Below, piece by piece: positions 22,290 through 36,236 of a stretch of 64,000 bases of DNA. Within the stretch, counting starts at the first letter, position 1; each line of letters starts with the position of its first letter. Below the pieces are notes generated by a model. That model did no database searches. It was given only the letters and a program-made list of their open reading frames with translations, and was not told the origin of the DNA. Source of the DNA: Parapristionchus giblindavisi (lineage: Eukaryota > Nematoda > Chromadorea > Rhabditida > Diplogasteridae). The position numbers were made by a program, and so were the translations under genes. The DNA lies in NCBI GenBank assembly GCA_943737045.1, contig CALSFV010000240.1:620001-684000 (forward strand), read 5' to 3'.

Positions 22290-22398
22290 TCAAAGAAGCA
22301 TCAAGACCAAGAGTCCACCATCTGATGTCATCTAGGCAGTGACGGCAGGATACTAGACTAACTTGCTCTTCGGTCGTGAAGATGCGAAACGACGATTC
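22290..22398 (-). pseudogene. PH-domain-like exon, right-arm copy
   Basis: Minus-strand version of the exon at 18837, same residues (AESSFRIFTTEEQ.. ..LGLDASLK) and splice borders. Downstream on minus it runs into the rest of the inverted arm. It is followed at higher coordinates by a minus-strand reading frame (..NRDVSVVELWNVVFTNSMR, GT donor near 22612) that could be an upstream exon of the same lost gene. Confidence 0.4.
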
Positions 22399-22877
22399 AG
22401 CCTGTAGAATGAGAAATTGAAAGGTTTGATCTTCCCCCAAAGTTATGTTTCAGAGAAAGAGCCAAGTCAAGCACCATACCTTGTACGGATCTGCACAAGA
22501 ACGACGTCATCTTAGTAGATTTCGTCATCTACAGCGGTGGCAATAGGTGTGGTGTCGACCTCTGAAATGGATTTGAAATGATTTAAATGATAATGTATAA
22601 ATAACCGTATACCTCATTGAATTGGTGAAGACGACGTTCCACAATTCGACGACGCTAACGTCACGATTCACGAGATGCGGCACGCGTGTGCTTCCTGAAT
22701 CAGGGAATGAACAATGGGATCGGAGGGGGGGGTACTCTACCGTACCACCACTTTTGAAATCTACCATAATCAAATATGGAATATTCAAAGATCCATTCAA
22801 GTGAATACGAAGTAAGCTATACGCTATCATACTCTACTCTAGTGTACATGGTGTGGCTATCGAGCACTAGCATACGA

Positions 22878-23598
22878 TACCGTACCCGTGACGTCTACAG
22901 TAATCCTACCGTACCCGTGACATCTACAGTAATCCTACGGTACCCGTGACATCTACAGTAATCCTACGGTACCCGTGACATCTACAGTAATCCGACGGTA
23001 CCCGTGACATCTACAGTAATCCTACGGTACCCGTGACATCTACAGTAATCCGACGGTACCCGTGACATCTACAGTAATCCGACGGTACCCGTGACGTCTA
23101 CAGTAATCCTACGGTACCCGTGACATCTACAGTAATCCGACGGTACCCGTGACATCTACAGTAATCCTACGGTACCCGTGACATCTACAGTAATCCGACG
23201 GTACCCGTGACATCTACAGTAATCCGACGGTACCCGTGACGTCTACAGTAATCCTACCGTACCCGTAACGTCTACAGTAATCCTACGGTACCCGTGACAT
23301 CTACAGTAATCCTACGGTACCCGTGACATCTACAGTAATCCGACGGTACCCGTGACGTCTACAGTAATCCTACCGTACCCGTAACGTCTACAGTAATCCT
23401 ACGGTACCCGTGACATCTACAGTAATCCTACGGTACCCGTGACATCTACAGTAATCCGACGGTACCCGTGACGTCTACAGTAATCCTACCGTACCCGTAA
23501 CGTCTACAGTAATCCTACCGTACCCGTGACGTCTACAGTAATCCTACCGTACCCGTGACGTCTACAGTAATCCTACCGTACCCGTGACGTCTACAGTA
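22878..23598 (+). repeat. 29-bp satellite array A1
   Basis: Exactly 721 bp: 24 monomers of 29 bp plus a 25-bp partial unit. Monomers follow CTACAGTAATCC(T/G)AC(G/C)G then TACCCGT(G/A)AC(A/G)T. Array length and variant order equal those of A3 and A6. Confidence 0.97.
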
Positions 23599-24454
23599 GG
23601 GACTTTTGAAGGAGATAAGTAGAGAAACTATAAAAATTGATCTTTGGTCTTTTACCATGTGGATCACGCGAAAGCCACTGTTTTTTTACATACAGGATTA
23701 AACCTAATTGAGGGGAATAGGGAAAATACATCGAGCAATGAGAAATAAAGACATACATGGGCCGGGTACCTGGAGCTCGAATCTGCAAGCATCAAGTCCG
23801 AGAGTCCACCATCTGATGTCATCTAGGCAGTGACGGCAGGATACTAGACTAACTTGCTCTTCGGTCGTGAAGATGCGAAACGACGATTCAGCCTGTAGAA
23901 TGAGAAATTGAAAGGTTTGATCTTCCCCCAAAGTTATGTTTCAGAGAAAGAGCCAAGTCAAACACCATACCTTGTACGGATCTGCACAAGAACGACGTCA
24001 TCTTAGTAGATTTCGTCATCTACAGCGGTGGCAATAGGTGTGGTGTCGACCTCTGAAATGGATTTGAAATGATTTAAATGATAATGTATAAATAACCGCA
24101 TACCTCATTGAATTGGTGAAGACGACGTTCCACAATTCGACGACGCTAACGTCACGATTCACGAGATGCGGCACGCGTGTGCGTCCCTGAATCAGGGAAT
24201 GAACAATGGGATCGGAGGGGGGGGTACTCTACCGTACCACCACTTTTGAAATCTACTACGCGTGTGCGTCCCTGAATCAGGGAATGAACAATGGGATCGG
24301 AGGGGGGGGTACTCTACCGTACCACCACTTTTGAAATCTACCATAATCAAATATGGAATATTCAAAGATCCATTCAAGTGAATACGAAGTAAGCTATACG
24401 CTATCATACTCTACTCTAGTGTACATGGTGTGGCTATCGAGCACTAGCATACGA
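23599..24454 (+). repeat. Spacer module M2 between arrays A1 and A2
   Basis: 856 bp: the common 772-bp module plus an 84-bp internal duplication (about 24250-24335, repeating CGCGTGTGCGTCCCTGAATC). It contains a truncated minus-strand PH-like exon (about 23800-23896) in which LGLDA is fused to unrelated sequence, and the CGCATACC variant at 24098. Confidence 0.9.
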
Positions 24455-25828
24455 TACCGTACCCGTGACGTCTACAGTAATCCTACCGTACCCGTGACAT
24501 CTACAGTAATCCTACGGTACCCGTGACATCTACAGTAATCCTACGGTACCCGTGACATCTACAGTAATCCTACGGTACCCGTGACATCTACAGTAATCCT
24601 ACGGTACCCGTGACATCTACAGTAATCCTACGGTACCCGTGACATCTACAGTAATCCTACGGTACCCGTGACATCTACAGTAATCCTACGGTACCCGTGA
24701 CATCTACAGTAATCCTACGGTACCCGTGACATCTACAGTAAACCTACGGTACCCGTGACGTCTACAGTAATCCTACGGTACCCGTAACATCTACAGTAAT
24801 CCGACGGTACCCGTGACATCTACAGTAATCCTACGGTACCCGTGACGTCTACAGTAATCCTACGGTACCCGTAACATCTACAGTAATCCGACGGTACCCG
24901 TGACATCTACAGTAATCCTACGGTACCCGTGACATCTACAGTAATCCGACGGTACCCGTGACATCTACAGTAATCCTACGGTACCCGTGACATCTACAGT
25001 AATCCTACGGTACCCGTGACGTCTACAGTAATCCTACCGTACCCGTGACATCTACAGTAATCCTACGGTACCCGTGACATCTACAGTAATCTACAGTACT
25101 ACGTACCCGTGTACCCGTGTCTATCTACATCTACAGTAATCCAGTACCGTACCCGTGACATCTACTACGGTACCCGTGACATCTACAGTAATCCTACGGT
25201 ACCCGTGACATCTACAGTAATCCGACGGTACCCGTGACATCTACAGTAATCCTACGGTACCCGTGACATCTACAGTAATCCGACGGTACCCGTGACATCT
25301 ACAGTAATCCGACGGTACCCGTGACGTCTACAGTAATCCTACGGTACCCGTGACATCTACAGTAATCCGACGGTACCCGTGACATCTACAGTAATCCTAC
25401 GGTACCCGTGACATCTACAGTAATCCGACGGTACCCGTGACATCTACAGTAATCCGACGGTACCCGTGACGTCTACAGTAATCCTACCGTACCCGTAACG
25501 TCTACAGTAATCCTACGGTACCCGTGACATCTACAGTAATCCTACGGTACCCGTGACATCTACAGTAATCCGACGGTACCCGTGACGTCTACAGTAATCC
25601 TACCGTACCCGTAACGTCTACAGTAATCCTACGGTACCCGTGACATCTACAGTAATCCTACGGTACCCGTGACATCTACAGTAATCCGACGGTACCCGTG
25701 ACGTCTACAGTAATCCTACCGTACCCGTAACGTCTACAGTAATCCTACCGTACCCGTGACGTCTACAGTAATCCTACCGTACCCGTGACGTCTACAGTAA
25801 TCCTACCGTACCCGTGACGTCTACAGTA
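24455..25828 (+). repeat. 29-bp satellite array A2 (long type)
   Basis: 1374 bp. The first part is rich in the CCTACGG variant and the last ~650 bp repeat array A1. A patch at about 25081-25170 breaks the 29-bp phase and shuffles fragments of the unit. Confidence 0.97.
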
Positions 25829-26600
25829 GGGACTTTTGAAGGAGATAAGTAGAGAAACTATAAAAATTGATCTTTGGTCTTTTACCATGTGGATCACGCG
25901 AAAGCCACTGTTTTTTTACATACAGGATTAAACCTAATTGAGGGGAATAGGGAAAATACATCGAGCAATGAGAAATAAAGACATACATGGGCCGGGTACC
26001 TGGAGCTCGAATCTGCAAGCATCAAGTCCGAGAGTCCACCATCTGATGTCATCTAGGCAGTGACGGCAGGATACTAGACTAACTTGCTCTTCGGTCGTGA
26101 AGATGCGAAACGACGATTCAGCCTGTAGAATGAGAAATTGAAAGGTTTGATCTTCCCCCAAAGTTATGTTTCAGAGAAAGAGCCAAGTCAAACACCATAC
26201 CTTGTACGGATCTGCACAAGAACGACGTCATCTTAGTAGATTTCGTCATCTACAGCGGTGGCAATAGGTGTGGTGTCGACCTCTGAAATGGATTTGAAAT
26301 GATTTAAATGATAATGTATAAATAACCGTATACCTCATTGAATTGGTGAAGACGACGTTCCACAATTCGACGACGCTAACGTCACGATTCACGAGATGCG
26401 GCACGCGTGTGCGTCCCTGAATCAGGGAATGAACAATGGGATCGGAGGGGGGGGGTACTCTACCGTACCACCACTTTTGAAATCTACCATAATCAAATAT
26501 GGAATATTCAAAGATCCATTCAAGTGAATACGAAGTAAGCTATACGCTATCATACTCTACTCTAGTGTACATGGTGTGGCTATCGAGCACTAGCATACGA
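25829..26600 (+). repeat. Spacer module M3
   Basis: 772 bp, the standard module: GGGACTTTTGAAGGAG.. at the left, truncated minus-strand PH-like exon, a G-run and TCGAGCACTAGCATACGA at the right. It carries the CGTATACC variant. Confidence 0.95.
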
Positions 26601-27321
26601 TACCGTACCCGTGACGTCTACAGTAATCCTACCGTACCCGTGACATCTACAGTAATCCTACGGTACCCGTGACATCTACAGTAATCCTACGGTACCCGTG
26701 ACATCTACAGTAATCCGACGGTACCCGTGACATCTACAGTAATCCTACGGTACCCGTGACATCTACAGTAATCCGACGGTACCCGTGACATCTACAGTAA
26801 TCCGACGGTACCCGTGACGTCTACAGTAATCCTACGGTACCCGTGACATCTACAGTAATCCGACGGTACCCGTGACATCTACAGTAATCCTACGGTACCC
26901 GTGACATCTACAGTAATCCGACGGTACCCGTGACATCTACAGTAATCCGACGGTACCCGTGACGTCTACAGTAATCCTACCGTACCCGTAACGTCTACAG
27001 TAATCCTACGGTACCCGTGACATCTACAGTAATCCTACGGTACCCGTGACATCTACAGTAATCCGACGGTACCCGTGACGTCTACAGTAATCCTACCGTA
27101 CCCGTAACGTCTACAGTAATCCTACGGTACCCGTGACATCTACAGTAATCCTACGGTACCCGTGACATCTACAGTAATCCGACGGTACCCGTGACGTCTA
27201 CAGTAATCCTACCGTACCCGTAACGTCTACAGTAATCCTACCGTACCCGTGACGTCTACAGTAATCCTACCGTACCCGTGACGTCTACAGTAATCCTACC
27301 GTACCCGTGACGTCTACAGTA
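26601..27321 (+). repeat. 29-bp satellite array A3 (short type)
   Basis: 721 bp, same length and monomer-variant order as A1 and A6. Confidence 0.97.
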
Positions 27322-28243
27322 GGGACTTTTGAAGGAGATAAGTAGAGAAACTATAAAAATTGATCTTTGGTCTTTTACCATGTGGATCACGCGAAAGCCA
27401 CTGTTTTTTTACATACAGGATTAAACCTAATTGAGGGGAATAGGGAAAATACATCGAGCAATGAGAAATAAAGACATACATGGGCCGGGTACCTGGAGCT
27501 CGAATCTGCAAGCATCAAGTCCGAGAGTCCACCATCTGATGTCATCTAGGCAGTGACGGCAGGATACTAGACTAACTTGCTCTTCGGTCGTGAAGATGCG
27601 AAACGACGATTCAGCCTGTAGAATGAGAAATTGAAAGGTTTGATCTTCCCCCAAAGTTATGTTTCAGAGAAAGAGCCAAGTCAAACACCATACCTTGTAC
27701 GGATCTGCACAAGAACGACGTCATCTTAGTAGATTTCGTCATCTACAGCGGTGGCAATAGGTGTGGTGTCGACCTCTGAAATGGATTTGAAATGATTTAA
27801 ATGATAATGTATAAATAACCGCATACCTCATTGAATTGGTGAAGACGACGTTCCACAATTCGACGACGCTAACGTCACGATTCACGAGATGCGGCACGCG
27901 TGTGCGTCCCTGAATCAGGGAATGAACAATGGGATCGGAGGGGGGGGGGTACTCTACCGTACCACCACTTTTGAAATCTACCATAATCAAATATGGAATA
28001 TTCAAAGATCCATTCAAGTGAATACGAAGTAAGCTATACGCTATCATACTCTACTCTAGTGTACATAACCGGTGTGGCTATCGAGCACTAGCATACGATA
28101 CCGTACCCGTACCGTACCACCACTTTTGAAATCTACCATAACAAATATGGAATATTCAAAGATCCATTCAAGTGAATACTAGCTATACGCTATCATACTC
28201 TACTCTAGTGTACATGGTGTGGCTATCGAGCACTAGCATACGA
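27322..28243 (+). repeat. Spacer module M4
   Basis: 922 bp: standard module with the CGCATACC variant plus a ~150-bp partial duplication of its right end (about 28099-28243), which carries small deletions (CATAACAAATATGG, GAATACTAGC). Confidence 0.9.
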
Positions 28244-29573
28244 TACCGTACCCGTGACGTCTACAGTAATCCTACCGTACCCGTGACATCTACAGTAATC
28301 CTACGGTACCCGTGACATCTACAGTAATCCTACGGTACCCGTGACATCTACAGTAATCCTACGGTACCCGTGACATCTACAGTAATCCTACGGTACCCGT
28401 GACATCTACAGTAATCCTACGGTACCCGTGACATCTACAGTAATCCTACGGTACCCGTGACATCTACAGTAATCCTACGGTACCCGTGACATCTACAGTA
28501 ATCCTACGGTACCCGTGACATCTACAGTAAACCTACGGTACCCGTGACGTCTACAGTAATCCTACGGTACCCGTAACATCTACAGTAATCCGACGGTACC
28601 CGTGACATCTACAGTAATCCTACGGTACCCGTGACGTCTACAGTAATCCTACGGTACCCGTAACATCTACAGTAATCCGACGGTACCCGTGACATCTACA
28701 GTAATCCTACGGTACCCGTGACATCTACAGTAATCCGACGGTACCCGTGACATCTACAGTAATCCTACGGTACCCGTGACATCTACAGTAATCCTACGGT
28801 ACCCGTGACGTCTACAGTAATCCTACCGTACCCGTGACATCTACAGTAATCCTACGGTACCCGTGACATCTACAGTAATCCTACCGTACCCGTGACATCT
28901 ACAGTAATCCTACGGTACCCGTGACATCTACAGTAATCCTACGGTACCCGTGACATCTACAGTAATCCGACGGTACCCGTGACATCTACAGTAATCCTAC
29001 GGTACCCGTGACATCTACAGTAATCCGACGGTACCCGTGACATCTACAGTAATCCGACGGTACCCGTGACGTCTACAGTAATCCTACGGTACCCGTGACA
29101 TCTACAGTAATCCGACGGTACCCGTGACATCTACAGTAATCCTACGGTACCCGTGACATCTACAGTAATCCGACGGTACCCGTGACATCTACAGTAATCC
29201 GACGGTACCCGTGACGTCTACAGTAATCCTACCGTACCCGTAACGTCTACAGTAATCCTACGGTACCCGTGACATCTACAGTAATCCTACGGTACCCGTG
29301 ACATCTACAGTAATCCGACGGTACCCGTGACGTCTACAGTAATCCTACCGTACCCGTAACGTCTACAGTAATCCTACGGTACCCGTGACATCTACAGTAA
29401 TCCTACGGTACCCGTGACATCTACAGTAATCCGACGGTACCCGTGACGTCTACAGTAATCCTACCGTACCCGTAACGTCTACAGTAATCCTACCGTACCC
29501 GTGACGTCTACAGTAATCCTACCGTACCCGTGACGTCTACAGTAATCCTACCGTACCCGTGACGTCTACAGTA
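28244..29573 (+). repeat. 29-bp satellite array A4 (long type)
   Basis: 1330 bp, exactly 45 monomers plus the 25-bp partial unit. It is the cleanest long array; the right end matches A1. Confidence 0.97.
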
Positions 29574-30345
29574 GGGACTTTTGAAGGAGATAAGTAGAGA
29601 AACTATAAAAATTGATCTTTGGTCTTTTACCATGTGGATCACGCGAAAGCCACTGTTTTTTTACATACAGGATTAAACCTAATTGAGGGGAATAGGGAAA
29701 ATACATCGAGCAATGAGAAATAAAGACATACATGGGCCGGGTACCTGGAGCTCGAATCTGCAAGCATCAAGTCCGAGAGTCCACCATCTGATGTCATCTA
29801 GGCAGTGACGGCAGGATACTAGACTAACTTGCTCTTCGGTCGTGAAGATGCGAAACGACGATTCAGCCTGTAGAATGAGAAATTGAAAGGTTTGATCTTC
29901 CCCCAAAGTTATGTTTCAGAGAAAGAGCCAAGTCAAACACCATACCTTGTACGGATCTGCACAAGAACGACGTCATCTTAGTAGATTTCGTCATCTACAG
30001 CGGTGGCAATAGGTGTGGTGTCGACCTCTGAAATGGATTTGAAATGATTTAAATGATAATGTATAAATAACCGTATACCTCATTGAATTGGTGAAGACGA
30101 CGTTCCACAATTCGACGACGCTAACGTCACGATTCACGAGATGCGGCACGCGTGTGCGTCCCTGAATCAGGGAATGAACAATGGGATCGGAGGGGGGGGG
30201 TACTCTACCGTACCACCACTTTTGAAATCTACCATAATCAAATATGGAATATTCAAAGATCCATTCAAGTGAATACGAAGTAAGCTATACGCTATCATAC
30301 TCTACTCTAGTGTACATGGTGTGGCTATCGAGCACTAGCATACGA
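29574..30345 (+). repeat. Spacer module M5
   Basis: 772 bp, standard module with the CGTATACC variant. It precedes a long array, unlike the other CGTATACC modules of copy 1. Confidence 0.95.
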
Positions 30346-32018
30346 TACCGTACCCGTGACGTCTACAGTAATCCTACCGTACCCGTGACATCTACAGTAA
30401 TCCTACGGTACCCGTGACATCTACAGTAATCCTACGGTACCCGTGACATCTACGTGACATCTACAGTAATCCTACGGTACCCGTGACATCTACACGGTAC
30501 CCGTACGACATCTACAGTAATCCTACGGTACCCGTGACATCTACAGTAATCCTACGGTACCCGTGACATCTACAGTAATCCTACGGTACCCGTGACATCT
30601 ACAGTAATCCTACGGTACCCGTGACATCTACAGTAATCCTACGGTACCCGTGACATCTACAGTAATCCTACGGTACCCGTGACATCTACAGTAAACCTAC
30701 GGTACCCGTGACGTCTACAGTAATCCTACGGTACCCGTAACATCTACAGTAATCCGACGGTACCCGTGACATCTACAGTAATCCTACGGTACCCGTGACG
30801 TCTACAGTAATCTACAGTAATCTACAGTAATCCGACGGTACCCGTGACATCTACAGTAATCCTACGGTACCCGTGACATCTACAGTAATCCGACGGTACC
30901 CGTGACATCTACAGTAATCCTACGGTACCCGTGACATCTACAGTAATCCTACGGTACCCGTGACGTCTACAGTAATCCTACCGTACCCGTGACATCTACA
31001 GTAATCCTACGGTACCCGTGACATCTACAGTAATCCTACGGTACCCGTGACATCTACAGTAATCCTACGGTACCCGTGACATCTACAGTAATCCTACGGT
31101 ACCCGTGACATCTACAGTAATCCTACGGTACCCGTGACATCTACAGTAATCCTACGGTACCCGTGACATCTACAGTAATCCTACGGTACCCGTGACGTCT
31201 ACAGTAATCCTACGGTACCCGTAACATCTACAGTAATCCGACGGTACCCGTGACATCTACAGTAATCCTACGGTACCCGTGACGTCTACAGTAATCCTAC
31301 CGTACCCGTGACGTCTACAGTAATCCTACCGTACCCGTGACATCTACAGTAATCCTACGGTACCCGTGACATCTACAGTAATCCTACGGTACCCGTGACA
31401 TCTACAGTAATCCGACGGTACCCGTGACATCTACAGTAATCCTACGGTACCCGTGACATCTACAGTAATCCGACGGTACCCGTGACATCTACAGTAATCC
31501 GACGGTACCCGTGACGTCTACAGTAATCCTACGGTACCCGTGACATCTACAGTAATCCGACGGTACCCGTGACATCTACAGTAATCCTACGGTACCCGTG
31601 ACATCTACAGTAATCCGACGGTACCCGTGACATCTACAGTAATCCGACGGTACCCGTGACGTCTACAGTAATCCTACCGTACCCGTAACGTCTACAGTAA
31701 TCCTACGGTACCCGTGACATCTACAGTAATCCTACGGTACCCGTGACATCTACAGTAATCCGACGGTACCCGTGACGTCTACAGTAATCCTACCGTACCC
31801 GTAACGTCTACAGTAATCCTACGGTACCCGTGACATCTACAGTAATCCTACGGTACCCGTGACATCTACAGTAATCCGACGGTACCCGTGACGTCTACAG
31901 TAATCCTACCGTACCCGTAACGTCTACAGTAATCCTACCGTACCCGTGACGTCTACAGTAATCCTACCGTACCCGTGACGTCTACAGTAATCCTACCGTA
32001 CCCGTGACGTCTACAGTA
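30346..32018 (+). repeat. 29-bp satellite array A5 (long type)
   Basis: 1673 bp with irregular patches at about 30445-30510 and 30803-30830 (truncated, out-of-phase units). The right end matches A1. Confidence 0.97.
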
Positions 32019-32790
32019 GGGACTTTTGAAGGAGATAAGTAGAGAAACTATAAAAATTGATCTTTGGTCTTTTACCATGTGGATCACGCGAAAGCCACTG
32101 TTTTTTTACATACAGGATTAAACCTAATTGAGGGGAATAGGGAAAATACATCGAGCAATGAGAAATAAAGACATACATGGGCCGGGTACCTGGAGCTCGA
32201 ATCTGCAAGCATCAAGTCCGAGAGTCCACCATCTGATGTCATCTAGGCAGTGACGGCAGGATACTAGACTAACTTGCTCTTCGGTCGTGAAGATGCGAAA
32301 CGACGATTCAGCCTGTAGAATGAGAAATTGAAAGGTTTGATCTTCCCCCAAAGTTATGTTTCAGAGAAAGAGCCAAGTCAAACACCATACCTTGTACGGA
32401 TCTGCACAAGAACGACGTCATCTTAGTAGATTTCGTCATCTACAGCGGTGGCAATAGGTGTGGTGTCGACCTCTGAAATGGATTTGAAATGATTTAAATG
32501 ATAATGTATAAATAACCGTATACCTCATTGAATTGGTGAAGACGACGTTCCACAATTCGACGACGCTAACGTCACGATTCACGAGATGCGGCACGCGTGT
32601 GCGTCCCTGAATCAGGGAATGAACAATGGGATCGGAGGGGGGGGGTACTCTACCGTACCACCACTTTTGAAATCTACCATAATCAAATATGGAATATTCA
32701 AAGATCCATTCAAGTGAATACGAAGTAAGCTATACGCTATCATACTCTACTCTAGTGTACATGGTGTGGCTATCGAGCACTAGCATACGA
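32019..32790 (+). repeat. Spacer module M6
   Basis: 772 bp, standard module with the CGTATACC variant. Confidence 0.95.
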
Positions 32791-33511
32791 TACCGTACCC
32801 GTGACGTCTACAGTAATCCTACCGTACCCGTGACATCTACAGTAATCCTACGGTACCCGTGACATCTACAGTAATCCTACGGTACCCGTGACATCTACAG
32901 TAATCCGACGGTACCCGTGACATCTACAGTAATCCTACGGTACCCGTGACATCTACAGTAATCCGACGGTACCCGTGACATCTACAGTAATCCGACGGTA
33001 CCCGTGACGTCTACAGTAATCCTACGGTACCCGTGACATCTACAGTAATCCGACGGTACCCGTGACATCTACAGTAATCCTACGGTACCCGTGACATCTA
33101 CAGTAATCCGACGGTACCCGTGACATCTACAGTAATCCGACGGTACCCGTGACGTCTACAGTAATCCTACCGTACCCGTAACGTCTACAGTAATCCTACG
33201 GTACCCGTGACATCTACAGTAATCCTACGGTACCCGTGACATCTACAGTAATCCGACGGTACCCGTGACGTCTACAGTAATCCTACCGTACCCGTAACGT
33301 CTACAGTAATCCTACGGTACCCGTGACATCTACAGTAATCCTACGGTACCCGTGACATCTACAGTAATCCGACGGTACCCGTGACGTCTACAGTAATCCT
33401 ACCGTACCCGTAACGTCTACAGTAATCCTACCGTACCCGTGACGTCTACAGTAATCCTACCGTACCCGTGACGTCTACAGTAATCCTACCGTACCCGTGA
33501 CGTCTACAGTA
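32791..33511 (+). repeat. 29-bp satellite array A6 (short type)
   Basis: 721 bp, same as A1 and A3. Confidence 0.97.
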
Positions 33512-34286
33512 GGGACTTTTGAAGGAGATAAGTAGAGAAACTATAAAAATTGATCTTTGGTCTTTTACCATGTGGATCACGCGAAAGCCACTGTTTTTTT
33601 ACATACAGGATTAAACCTAATTGAGGGGAATAGGGAAAATACATCGAGCAATGAGAAATAAAGACATACATGGGCCGGGTACCTGGAGCTCGAATCTGCA
33701 AGCATCAAGTCCGAGAGTCCACCATCTGATGTCATCTAGGCAGTGACGGCAGGATACTAGACTAACTTGCTCTTCGGTCGTGAAGATGCGAAACGACGAT
33801 TCAGCCTGTAGAATGAGAAATTGAAAGGTTTGATCTTCCCCCAAAGTTATGTTTCAGAGAAAGAGCCAAGTCAAACACCATACCTTGTACGGATCTGCAC
33901 AAGAACGACGTCATCTTAGTAGATTTCGTCATCTACAGCGGTGGCAATAGGTGTGGTGTCGACCTCTGAAATGGATTTGAAATGATTTAAATGATAATGT
34001 ATAAATAACCGCATACCTCATTGAATTGGTGAAGACGACGTTCCACAATTCGACGACGCTAACGTCACGATTCACGAGATGCGGCACGCGTGTGCGTCCC
34101 TGAATCAGGGAATGAACAATGGGATCGGAGGGGGGGGGGGGTACTCTACCGTACCACCACTTTTGAAATCTACCATAATCAAATATGGAATATTCAAAGA
34201 TCCATTCAAGTGAATACGAAGTAAGCTATACGCTATCATACTCTACTCTAGTGTACATGGTGTGGCTATCGAGCACTAGCATACGA
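33512..34286 (+). repeat. Spacer module M7
   Basis: 775 bp, CGCATACC variant; the three extra bases are in the G-run (about 13 G). Confidence 0.95.
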
Positions 34287-35802
34287 TACCGTACCCGTGA
34301 CGTCTACAGTAATCCTACCGTACCCGTGACATCTACAGTAATCCTACGGTACCCGTGACATCTACAGTAATCCTACGGTACCCGTGACATCTACAGTAAT
34401 CCTACGGTACCCGTGACATCTACAGTAATCCTACGGTACCCGTGACATCTACAGTAATCCTACGGTACCCGTGACATCTACAGTAATCCTACGGTACCCG
34501 TGACATCTACAGTAATCCTACGGTACCCGTGACATCTACAGTAATCCTACGGTACCCGTGACATCTACAGTAAACCTACGGTACCCGTGACGTCTACAGT
34601 AATCCTACGGTACCCGTAACATCTACAGTAATCCGACGGTACCCGTGACATCTACAGTAATCCTACGGTACCCGTGACGTCTACAGTAATCCTACGGTAC
34701 CCGTAACATCTACAGTAATCCGACGGTACCCGTGACATCTACAGTAATCCTACGGTACCCGTGACATCTACAGTAATCCGACGGTACCCGTGACATCTAC
34801 AGTAATCCTACGGTACCCGTGACATCTACAGTAATCCTACGGTACCCGTGACGTCTACAGTAATCCTACCGTACCCGTGACATCTACAGTAATCCTACGG
34901 TACCCGTGACATCTACAGTAATCCTACGGTACCCGTGACATCTACAGTAATCCTACGGTACCCGTGACATCTACAGTAATCCTACGGTACCCGTGACATC
35001 TACAGTAATCCTACGGTACCCGTGACATCTACAGTAATCCTACGGTACCCGTGACATCTACAGTAATCCTACGGTACCCGTGACGTCTACAGTAATCCTA
35101 CGGTACCCGTAACATCTACAGTAATCCGACGGTACCCGTGACATCTACAGTAATCCTACGGTACCCGTGACGTCTACAGTAATCCTACCGTACCCGTGAC
35201 ATCTACAGTAATCCTACGGTACCCGTGACATCTACAGTAATCCTACGGTACCCGTGACATCTACAGTAATCCTACGGTACCCGTGACATCTACAGTAATC
35301 CTACGGTACCCGTGACATCTACAGTAATCCTACGGTACCCGTGACATCTACAGTAATCCTACGGTACCCGTGACATCTACAGTAATCCTACGGTACCCGT
35401 GACATCTACAGTAATCCTACGGTACCCGTGACATCTACGGTAGTAATCTACTACGGTACCCGTGACATCTACAGTAATCTACTACGGTGACATCCAGTGT
35501 ACATCTACAGTAATCCGACGGTACCCGTGACGTCTACAGTAATCCTACCGTACCCGTAACGTCTACAGTAATCCTACCGTACCCGTGACGTCTACAGTAA
35601 TCCTACCGTACCCGTGACATCTACAGTAATCCTACGGTACCCGTGACATCTACAGTAATCCTACGGTACCCGTGACATCTACAGTAATCCTACGGTACCC
35701 GTGACGTCTACAGTAATCCTACCGTACCCGTGACATCTACAGTAATCCTACGGTACCCGTGACGTCTACAGTAATCCTACCGTACCCGTGACGTCTACAG
35801 TA
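34287..35802 (+). repeat. 29-bp satellite array A7 (long type)
   Basis: 1516 bp with one out-of-phase patch at about 35436-35505. After it the flank is not the standard module: GGGACTTTTGAAGG.. leads into single-copy sequence toward the alanyl-tRNA synthetase exons. Confidence 0.97.
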
Positions 35803-35984
35803 GGGACTTTTGAAGGAGATAAGTAGAGAAACTATAAAAATTGATCTTTGGTCTTTTACCATGTGGATCACGCGAAAGCCACTGTTTTTTTACATACAGG
35901 ATTAAACCTAATTGAGGGGAATAGGGAAAATACATCGAGCAATGAGAAATAAAGACATACATGGGCCGGGTACCTGGAGCTCGA

Positions 35985-36125
35985 ATCTGCAGGGGGCATC
36001 CGATTGAAAAATGGCTAATTTTACAGGGGGCCTTCACTTTTTTTTCACTGTTTACATGGGGCATTCCACAAATTTTCGAAAATCCCTAATTTTACAGGGG
36101 GCACCCCCATGTCGGCGCCCATGTA
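35985..36125 (+). repeat. Small repeat with twin ATTTTACAGGGGGC phrases
   Basis: CTAATTTTACAGGGGGC occurs twice, with CATGGGGCATTCC and CACCCCCATG around it. It is duplicated at about 47605-47745 in block copy 2. Probably a small MITE; ends not defined. Confidence 0.45.
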
Positions 36126-36236
36126 TGAATAAAGATGTCTGGTGTGGAAAGTGAACATTTCCTTCCGTCTTCAATCTCAGTTGCCATAATCAGTGTTCAT
36201 TTAATTTTAGGAATAACTTGATCTTTGATCTCGTAC

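Larger units (their letters stand above)
18660..22590. repeat. Large inverted repeat of the duplicated block
   Basis: The left arm (about 18660-20055) and right arm (about 21493-22590) are inverted copies, e.g. TTTCAGAGGTCGACAC at 18671 against GTGTCGACCTCTGAAA at 22551, and GGTTTCTGCATCAATAA at 21680 against its complement near 19850. The left arm is ~300 bp longer because of an insertion at 19536-19838. A ~1.4-kb unpaired centre contains a hAT MITE. Confidence 0.85.

Noticed and set aside
22878..35802. CRISPR-like regular 29-bp repeats
   Set aside because: The repeats are contiguous with no unique spacers, and the sequence context is eukaryotic with introns. It is satellite DNA.
23591..36064. 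Repeated minus-strand ORFs MQIRAPGTRPMYV.. and MGEDQTFQFL..
   Set aside because: They recur only because the module is repeated. They overlap each other in different frames; only the AESSFRIF.. segment has splice borders and domain-like character.
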